DNA of 64,000 nt from Ferruginibacter sp050611725 (GTDB lineage: Bacteria; Bacteroidota; Bacteroidia; Chitinophagales; Chitinophagaceae): positions 620,001 to 684,000 of the forward strand of contig NZ_JBODJB010000001.1 in the NCBI RefSeq assembly GCF_050611725.1, in the 5' to 3' direction. This document shows positions 59,181 through 64,000 of this stretch, in pieces (the first letter of the stretch is position 1; every line of letters begins with the position of its first letter). A model generated the notes under the pieces. That model was given only the letters and a program-made list of their open reading frames with translations, was not told the origin of the DNA and ran no database searches. A program made the position numbers and the translations under genes.

Positions 59181-59774
59181 TGAGATATTCATTATCGGCA
59201 GCGACCCTCTTGTCTCGGGGGTGAAGATCACAGGATAAATATAGCATAGAGCCGGGAGCAATCCCGACCAGGGTCGACCACTGAACTTTGTGCTACAACT
59301 AACTGCTTTTCGTGTCCCGATAATTATCGGGACCCCTACAGCTTTAGCCTTCGTTGAAAAACGGAGGCTTTTTTATTTTGAGATATTCATTATCGGCAGC
59401 GACCCTCTTGTCTCGGGGGTGAAGATCACAGGATAAATATAGCATAGAGCCGGGAGCAATCCCGACCAGGGTCGACCACTGAACTTTGTGCTACAACTAA
59501 CTGCTTTTCGTGTCCCGATAATTATCGGGACCCCTACAGCTTTAGCCTTCGTTGAAAAACGGAGGCTTTTTTATTTGGGGATATTCATTATCGGCAGTGC
59601 CCCTCTTGTCTCGGGGGTGAGGATCACAGGATAAATATAGCATAGAGCCGGGAGCAATCCCGACCAGGGTCGACCACTGAACTTTGTGCTACAACTAACT
59701 GCTTTTCGTGTCCCGATAATTATCGGGACCCCTACAGCTTTAGCCTTCGTTGAAAAACGGAGGCTTTTTTATTT
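59181..59774 (+). repeat. Three further tandem 198-bp RNA units (units 2-4)
   Basis: Units start at 59181, 59379 and 59577. Each keeps the anticodon-like hairpin with GTC (59205, 59403, 59601), the internal 10-bp stem, the GCAA hairpin, the 3' acceptor strand ccctaca-g and the terminator. The T arm is replaced by the palindrome TCCCGATAATTATCGGGA (59315, 59513, 59711), and the 5' acceptor strand is lost in units 2 and 3 but nearly kept in unit 4 (tttgggg at 59574-59580). Units 2 and 3 have TGAAG facing TTTCG where unit 1 has TGAGG/CCTCG, so the variable-arm helix is preserved by covariation. No promoter is evident inside the units; nothing but these units and terminators lies in 58982-59774. 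Confidence 0.85.
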
Positions 59775-59794
59775 TATAATATCTTTGCCGCCCA

Positions 59795-60649
59795 ATGGGT
59801 CAAAAAAAACTTTTTCGTTTCGCAGCAATTAAAAATTTCTCTAATGTGCATGAGTATCCTGAAGGTATGCAAGGGAAATGGAATGCATTTTTTAAAAATG
59901 ATCATCCGCTTGTTTTAGAACTGGCTTGTGGCAGAGGTGAGTATACCGTCGGGTTATCAAAATTAGATCCCGAGAAAAATTTTATTGGTGTAGATATTAA
60001 AGGAAACCGGATATACATTGGTGCTAAAAAATGTTTGGATGAAAAAATAAATAACGCAGCTTTTCTGCGTACACAAATTGAAATGCTGCCTGATTATTTT
60101 TCTTCAAATGAAGTAAATGAAATATGGATCACATTTCCTGATCCGCAGCTAAGAACTTCTCGAGCAAAAAAACGATTGACACATCCAAGATTTTTGCGTC
60201 TTTATCAACAAGTACTTTCTAAAGAAGGGTGTATTCATTTAAAAACCGATTCCCCCGATCTGTATAAGTTTACCAAAACTGTGATCGATCTTTATAAATT
60301 GAATTTGATTGAAGATTGCGATGATGTACGTTCAAAAAGCGATCGGGAAGACCTGAAAATAAAAACACATTATGAAAGCCTGGATATAGCCCAAAGTAAC
60401 CGAATCTTCTATTTAAAATTTCAATTGCCGGAACATATAGCCGATATGGATGAACAACTACAATCTATGATCAAAGAGACTGAGTTTTCTGAAGAAGAAA
60501 GATTTTCTGCCGAAGACAACCTTATAGTGTTTACAGAAGATTATCTTTTAGCCCGTGGATACTGTTGTGGTAATGGCTGTAGAAACTGTCCTTACGATTA
60601 TAAAAATGTTCCCGAGCCAAAACGAACTAAGTTGTTATCTTTAAGGTAG
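59795..60649 (+). CDS. trmB: tRNA (guanine46-N7)-methyltransferase TrmB fused to a DUF5522-like zinc-ribbon tail
   Basis: A 284-residue protein. Residues 1-225 are TrmB: LVLELACGRGEYTVGLSKL (SAM site), FIGVDIKGNRIYIGAKK, EIWITFPDPQLRTSRAKKRLTHPRFL, GCIHLKTDSPDLY. It methylates G46 in the variable loop of tRNAs. Residues about 240-275 add FTEDYLLARGYCCGNGCRNCPYDY, a DUF5522-type CC-x3-C-x2-CPY motif normally found as a separate small protein. A TATCTTTG -7 element (59780-59787) is directly before the start, so the mRNA is nearly leaderless. It follows RNA unit 4 immediately, and the next gene starts one base after its stop. Confidence 0.93.
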   Translation: MGQKKLFRFAAIKNFSNVHEYPEGMQGKWNAFFKNDHPLVLELACGRGEYTVGLSKLDPEKNFIGVDIKGNRIYIGAKKCLDEKINNAAFLRTQIEMLPDYFSSNEVNEIWITFPDPQLRTSRAKKRLTHPRFLRLYQQVLSKEGCIHLKTDSPDLYKFTKTVIDLYKLNLIEDCDDVRSKSDREDLKIKTHYESLDIAQSNRIFYLKFQLPEHIADMDEQLQSMIKETEFSEEERFSAEDNLIVFTEDYLLARGYCCGNGCRNCPYDYKNVPEPKRTKLLSLR

Positions 60650-60650
60650 C

Positions 60651-61010
60651 ATGAAAAAAGAAATTTCAAAACCGGTTAAAGAATACTCCTTTTTTGAAGA
60701 TGTGTATGATGTGGTAAGACAAATTCCTAAAGGAAGGGCTACATCATACGGTGCTATTGCAACTTATCTCGGTACCAAATTATCTGCTCGTATGGTTGGA
60801 TGGGCTATGAATGCAGCCGGCTCTGCAAAACCTAAAGTACCTGCACATAGGGTTGTAAATAGAAACGGTATGCTTACGGGTAAACATCATTTTGCAACGC
60901 CAACATTGATGGAAGAACTATTAAAGAAAGAAAAGATCGTTGTTAAAGATGAGAAGATCGTCGACTTTGAAAAAATATTTTGGGACCCGTCAAAAGAATT
61001 GAATCTTTAA
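60651..61010 (+). CDS. Alkyltransferase-like protein (MGMT family, Cys replaced by Ala)
   Basis: A 119-residue DNA-binding protein of the MGMT C-terminal fold: VYDVVRQIPKGRATSYGAIA, ARMVGWAMNAAG and VPAHRVVNRNG. The PCHRV active site reads P64-A65-H-R-V, so it cannot take an alkyl group and belongs with the ATL proteins, which bind O6-alkylguanine and recruit nucleotide excision repair. It starts one base after trmB and is followed closely by the S1 gene, so the three are one operon. Confidence 0.92.
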   Translation: MKKEISKPVKEYSFFEDVYDVVRQIPKGRATSYGAIATYLGTKLSARMVGWAMNAAGSAKPKVPAHRVVNRNGMLTGKHHFATPTLMEELLKKEKIVVKDEKIVDFEKIFWDPSKELNL

Positions 61011-61012
61011 TT

Positions 61013-61735
61013 ATGGATAAAAATAAGCTACAAGGAAAAATAACATTTATCCATCACGATAAAGATTATGCTACGATAGAATATACCGTAAATGATAAAA
61101 TAAAATCAATTAACGGAAACATCAGTGAGCAAACTCAACAAAAATTAAAAGCCGGTGGGATTATAAAAAAGATCCATCACTTTCTTATTGGCGATGAAGT
61201 GAGTTTTATTATTGTGCCTACACCGAGAGGTGATAAAATGATGGCAGACAATATTCAATTTCTTTTCAATAATGCTTTAGATGCTTTATTAAACAAAGCA
61301 GTTATTGAAAACCGGTTTGTTGGTTACCTTAAAAAAGTCGATGATAATTATTTTGTAAAAGAAACCGGTAGTTATATTCCTTTCCCATTACTATTGTCTC
61401 CATGGGAAATTCCTCCTAACGATGCTGCGTTAAACGAACCTGTATTTTTTAAATTAGACAATCCCGATAAAGGAGCTAAAGCAACTGCTTCGCTTTTCAA
61501 AAGCACTTATATTCCTGAATATATGAGAGCGTTGAAACTTTTTAAGAACAAAGAAGCAATAAAGGCTACTGTTTATAAAGTAACCCATCATGGCGTTTTC
61601 ATTAATCTTGTCGGTGAGAAAATTCAGGCAAAAATTCCCGTAACGGCAAAAGAGGGAAATGTAAAAGTCGGAGATATAATTAATGTGATCATTACTTATC
61701 TCGGGCATTCAAAAATTGTAGTGGAAAAAGTGTAG
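61013..61735 (+). CDS. S1 RNA-binding domain protein
   Basis: A 240-residue protein. A cold-shock-like or Tudor-like segment may lie at the start (GKITFIHHDKDYATIEYTVN), with a central region of unknown fold (about 80-165), and an S1-type OB fold at about 190-240 (IKATVYKVTHHGVFINLVGEKIQAKIP, VGDIINVIITYLGHSKIVVEKV). It should bind RNA. Start set at ATG 61013 (the alternative at 60980 overlaps the ATL gene). With trmB and the RNA units nearby, an RNA-handling role is suggested by context. Confidence 0.8.
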   Translation: MDKNKLQGKITFIHHDKDYATIEYTVNDKIKSINGNISEQTQQKLKAGGIIKKIHHFLIGDEVSFIIVPTPRGDKMMADNIQFLFNNALDALLNKAVIENRFVGYLKKVDDNYFVKETGSYIPFPLLLSPWEIPPNDAALNEPVFFKLDNPDKGAKATASLFKSTYIPEYMRALKLFKNKEAIKATVYKVTHHGVFINLVGEKIQAKIPVTAKEGNVKVGDIINVIITYLGHSKIVVEKV

Positions 61736-61736
61736 C

Positions 61737-62279
61737 CTATAAATAATAAGGGCTTATCATCAAATAAATAATCACCCCGGTTACCGCAACATAAAACCAG
61801 ATAGGCCATGTAATTCTGGTTAGTTTTTTATGTTTGTCATATTCTCCTATTAGTGCTCTGTAGGCAGTAAATAAAATAAACGGAAGAATAATGGCCGCCA
61901 AAGGAATATGTGTAGCAAGTAAAATATAGTAAATTATTTTAGTGACTCCTTCGCCGCCAAATTTTGTTTCACCTGCCAGTAAATGATGCCCGATATATGA
62001 AACCAAAAAGAGTACAGACAAAACGATTGCCGTAAGCATGATCCTTTTATGCAATAAAAAATTCTTTTGCTTCACCGCAATAATTCCTGCGATCAATAAG
62101 AATGTAACAATGGAATTAATAATGGCGTTAGCTTGTGCAAATACATGTGGGTTGAATCCAAGATCTATATCTAATTTAATTCTTGATAACGCTGCAACCA
62201 CTAGAAACACCACCACAGAAACTATCCAAATAATAGTTTTTGCTTTCTTATCATTTTTTACCATCGATTGCTCCAACAT
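61737..62279 (-). CDS. DUF420 membrane protein
   Basis: A 180-residue membrane protein with five hydrophobic segments: IIWIVSVVVFLVVAALS, IINSIVTFLLIAGIIAV, LTAIVLSVLFLVSYIGHHLL, IIYYILLATHIPLAAIILPF and WPIWFYVAVTGVIIYLM, with His in GHHLL and ATHIP. DUF420 proteins (CtaM-like) occur in cytochrome oxidase clusters and assist the assembly of the enzyme, as context suggests here. Follows the SCO gene on the same strand. Confidence 0.9.
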   Translation of the reverse strand: MLEQSMVKNDKKAKTIIWIVSVVVFLVVAALSRIKLDIDLGFNPHVFAQANAIINSIVTFLLIAGIIAVKQKNFLLHKRIMLTAIVLSVLFLVSYIGHHLLAGETKFGGEGVTKIIYYILLATHIPLAAIILPFILFTAYRALIGEYDKHKKLTRITWPIWFYVAVTGVIIYLMISPYYL

Positions 62280-62344
62280 AGTTTAGGCTTTACGTCTTAT
62301 AGACTCTTTTATAACAATTTTGCTGCCTGAAAGTTCCTGTTATA

Positions 62345-63061
62345 CTAACTTCTTCCGAACAGTTCTTTTAAAAAATCACTAAAACTTCTTTTCTTATTTT
62401 TTTCCAGCATCAGCAAGGGAATGTCTCTTACCAGTTTTGCCTGTTCTACCGAATCAAATCCGTTATACCACCCCCTTACAACCCTGTTTCTATCTAAGAG
62501 AAAAAATTTCTCCGTATGAATAAAGGCTGTATCTATTTCAGTATCAGCAACACTTGCCTTTAATTCGTTAAAAGCAAAATCATATATCTCTTTTTTATTG
62601 CCCGTAACAAACCACCAGCTGTCGTGGTTAGACGTATATTTATTAGCAAATTTCCGAAGTTGAGGCACCGAATCGTGTTCAGGATCAACACTTACCGAGA
62701 TAAACTGTACAATACTGTCTTTGCCATTCCCAAATGAATTTTGTAACCGTTGCATACTTCTTGCTAAACCCGGACAAATAGATGGGCACCTGCTGAAGAA
62801 AAAATCGATCACCAATATTTTTCCCTTTAAGGAATCGAGATCAACTCTTTCTCCAAGCTGATTGGTGAAGACCATGTTTTTTACAGTATGCCAAATTGTA
62901 TCCGTAGCAATTTTACCATTGTCGTTGGTGGTTGCTACACTATCATAAAAATATCTTCGGGGCATGTGCACAGCAGCTTCGCTGTAATACTTTACAAGAT
63001 AATATCCTGTAAACGGTAATACCATTGCCAATAAAACTCCTAAAATTGCTCTTTTGTTCAT
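62345..63061 (-). CDS. SCO1/SenC family protein of the cytochrome oxidase cluster
   Basis: A 238-residue membrane-anchored SCO protein (anchor ILGVLLAMVLPFTGYYLV). Copper-binding C92-PSI-C96 in FFSRCPSICPGLARSM and the histidine in FIHTEKFFLLDRNRVVRGW. It should load copper into the CuA site of the neighbouring oxidase. Start set at ATG 63061: the longer frame would begin inside the terminator at 63113-63142. Confidence 0.94.
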   Translation of the reverse strand: MNKRAILGVLLAMVLPFTGYYLVKYYSEAAVHMPRRYFYDSVATTNDNGKIATDTIWHTVKNMVFTNQLGERVDLDSLKGKILVIDFFFSRCPSICPGLARSMQRLQNSFGNGKDSIVQFISVSVDPEHDSVPQLRKFANKYTSNHDSWWFVTGNKKEIYDFAFNELKASVADTEIDTAFIHTEKFFLLDRNRVVRGWYNGFDSVEQAKLVRDIPLLMLEKNKKRSFSDFLKELFGRS

Positions 63062-63112
63062 ACTATAACTTTCGGTAGAAGCATAAGATTTTTCCGTTGC
63101 ATCTATCCATAA

Positions 63113-63142
63113 AAAAACCACTGCAAAGTTGCAGTGGTTTTT
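63113..63142 (-). terminator. Intrinsic terminator after the cytochrome oxidase subunit genes
   Basis: A 14-base perfect inverted repeat (63113-63126 with 63129-63142) with A and T runs as the outer parts. It falls between the subunit IV gene and the SCO gene on the minus strand. Confidence 0.85.
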
Positions 63143-63172
63143 CCATAATAATTATTTTAATCCGACATATTT

Positions 63173-63604
63173 TTAATGATGTTCGGCAGCTTCTTTTGCC
63201 GGAACTGCATGTTGCTCTGTTTTAACCTCAATTCTGTTATATCTGTTACGCAAAGTTTTCCAACTATTACCATCCCATAAAAATGCTGCAATGAACCAGA
63301 TGAATAATGTTAATGGAACAATGATGGTCATAATGAAATTTCTGATCTCATCTCCCAAGTGCATAAACACAGAAACGATATAATAAGCTTTTGCTAATGT
63401 AAGAACGCCGATCACAATCTTTGTTCCCAACACCATAGCAGGAGATATTTTACCATGTTGCAGGTATAAAAAATACCCCAAGCCTAACTCAATAATGGTT
63501 AGAGCAGATAACACCCAAAATGTTTTCCAGATATGCTTGGTATTACTTGCATGCTCAGGATGAATTGTTATCTCATTAGATAAATCGTGTGGTGAAGAAG
63601 ACAT
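63173..63604 (-). CDS. Cytochrome c oxidase subunit IV family protein
   Basis: A 143-residue protein with three membrane segments (TFWVLSALTIIELGLGYFL, VLGTKIVIGVLTLAKAYYIVSVFMHL, FIMTIIVPLTLFIWFIAAFLW) and a His-rich N-terminus. The short segment SVFMHLGDE is typical of the subunit IV family in Bacteroidota. It supports the oxidase complex without redox cofactors. 38 bases after coxC. Confidence 0.9.
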   Translation of the reverse strand: MSSSPHDLSNEITIHPEHASNTKHIWKTFWVLSALTIIELGLGYFLYLQHGKISPAMVLGTKIVIGVLTLAKAYYIVSVFMHLGDEIRNFIMTIIVPLTLFIWFIAAFLWDGNSWKTLRNRYNRIEVKTEQHAVPAKEAAEHH

Positions 63605-63642
63605 AATTATTTTTTTATACTTTACTTATTTAAACAATTTTT

Positions 63643-64000
63643 TTATACCAGATAAAAGCACAAGAATACAAACACCCATACCAGATCTACAAAGTGCCAG
63701 TAAAGACCTGCTTTTTCTATCATTTCATAGTGACCACGTTGATCAAAATGCCCCATTTTAGTTTTGATATACATTACTAAATTAATGATAACACCGCTGA
63801 ATACGTGAAATCCGTGGAAACCTGTAATACCAAAGAAGTAACCGCCAAAAGCGATTGGGCCCGGCGTGGTAACGTGTTGGCCTGCAGCAACACCTAACTT
63901 CGCTAACTCTTCGTGTGACGCGGCAACTCCCCATGGATTATGTGTAACCGTAGTTCCCCAATGTTCAATTTGCCCGTTAACCAAAACAGCATGGTCTCCT
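63643..64000 (-). CDS. Cytochrome c oxidase subunit III (C-terminal part)
   Basis: The reading frame is open to the right edge of the window; about 119 C-terminal residues of subunit III are present. Visible: FGGYFFGITGFHGFHVFSGVI (the conserved His-rich helix), GHYEMIEKAGLYWHFVDLVWVFVFLCFYL at the end. Subunit III is a helical support subunit of heme-copper oxidases. First in the minus-strand order coxC, subunit IV, SCO, DUF420. Codons before the TTG near 63984 continue in frame (GDHAVLV), so the TTG is not the start. Confidence 0.93.
   Translation of the reverse strand, partial: GDHAVLVNGQIEHWGTTVTHNPWGVAASHEELAKLGVAAGQHVTTPGPIAFGGYFFGITGFHGFHVFSGVIINLVMYIKTKMGHFDQRGHYEMIEKAGLYWHFVDLVWVFVFLCFYLV

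Noticed and set aside
59012..59770. CRISPR array
   Set aside because: Units are near 198 bp with no unique spacers, and each contains a terminator; no cas genes nearby.

Overview
The window comes from a Bacteroidota bacterium, most likely of the Chitinophagaceae or a near relative. Several features point there: a SusC-type TonB-dependent porin, several secreted proteins with type IX secretion (T9SS) C-terminal sorting domains, a DUF5606 protein, AT-rich DNA, and promoters of the Bacteroidota form TTTG-N19-21-TAnnTTTG, often only a few bases before the start codon.

Layout. 1-7870 (minus): the start of a susC-like gene, a catalytically dead Nudix/winged-helix regulator and a 1794-residue T9SS-exported GH13 amylase. 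Matching gtgt-N7-acac palindromes before the amylase and susC suggest one locally regulated glycan-use locus. 7975-17403: ligA, a NUMOD4/HNH-HTH protein, DUF2461, a JmjC-like cupin, DUF5606, an M3 peptidase, a B12-type radical SAM protein and a Fur-family regulator. 17486-28953: SCO protein, MerC-like protein with a Zur/Fur-like operator in its promoter, GH25 lysozyme, lytic transglycosylase, an S26 protein lacking both catalytic residues, radical SAM/SPASM protein, AI-2E-type permease, MarR, DegT aminotransferase and an RlmI-like methyltransferase. 29024-31254: rpoN and a membrane protein.

31324-38784 is a complete urease operon: ureA, ureB, an M28 peptidase, ureC, ureE, ureF, ureG, ureD and a probable nickel permease. 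38796-41987 (minus) is a four-gene envelope cluster of unknown role with an exported Ppx/GppA-like ATPase-fold protein. 42082-45457 (minus) holds MgtC and a lamin-tail-domain secreted protein. 45539-46773 is asd preceded by what reads as a classical threonine attenuator: promoter, 20-codon leader with four consecutive Thr codons and two Lys codons, mutually exclusive hairpins and a terminator. 47677-55851 (minus): an orphan 2-oxoacid:ferredoxin oxidoreductase beta subunit, an amidase, a subtilase, an acyl-CoA dehydrogenase and its MarR regulator. 55984-58823: glycosyltransferase, oligopeptide-type ABC permease and Lrp/AsnC regulator.

58982-59774 is the most unusual stretch: four tandem units of about 198 bp, each ending in an intrinsic terminator. 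Unit 1 folds as a tRNA-like molecule (acceptor, D, anticodon and T arms with conserved residues and a GTC anticodon), but with roughly 90 nt of structured RNA in the variable region. Units 2-4 keep that core and replace the T arm with a palindrome. The next gene is trmB, the methyltransferase for G46 of the tRNA variable loop, fused here to a DUF5522 tail. The window closes with an alkyltransferase-like protein, an S1-domain protein and, on the minus strand, a cytochrome oxidase cluster (coxC partial, subunit IV, SCO, DUF420).

Small dispersed repeat families lie between genes throughout: a ~40-bp GTACAAG...CCATGAAAAAC element, a C-tract/G-tract hairpin next to stop codons, and several long inverted repeats. 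Start codons were moved from the longest possible ORF where a promoter, terminator or repeat lies inside the extended N-terminus. Functions are from motif recognition only; no database search was run.
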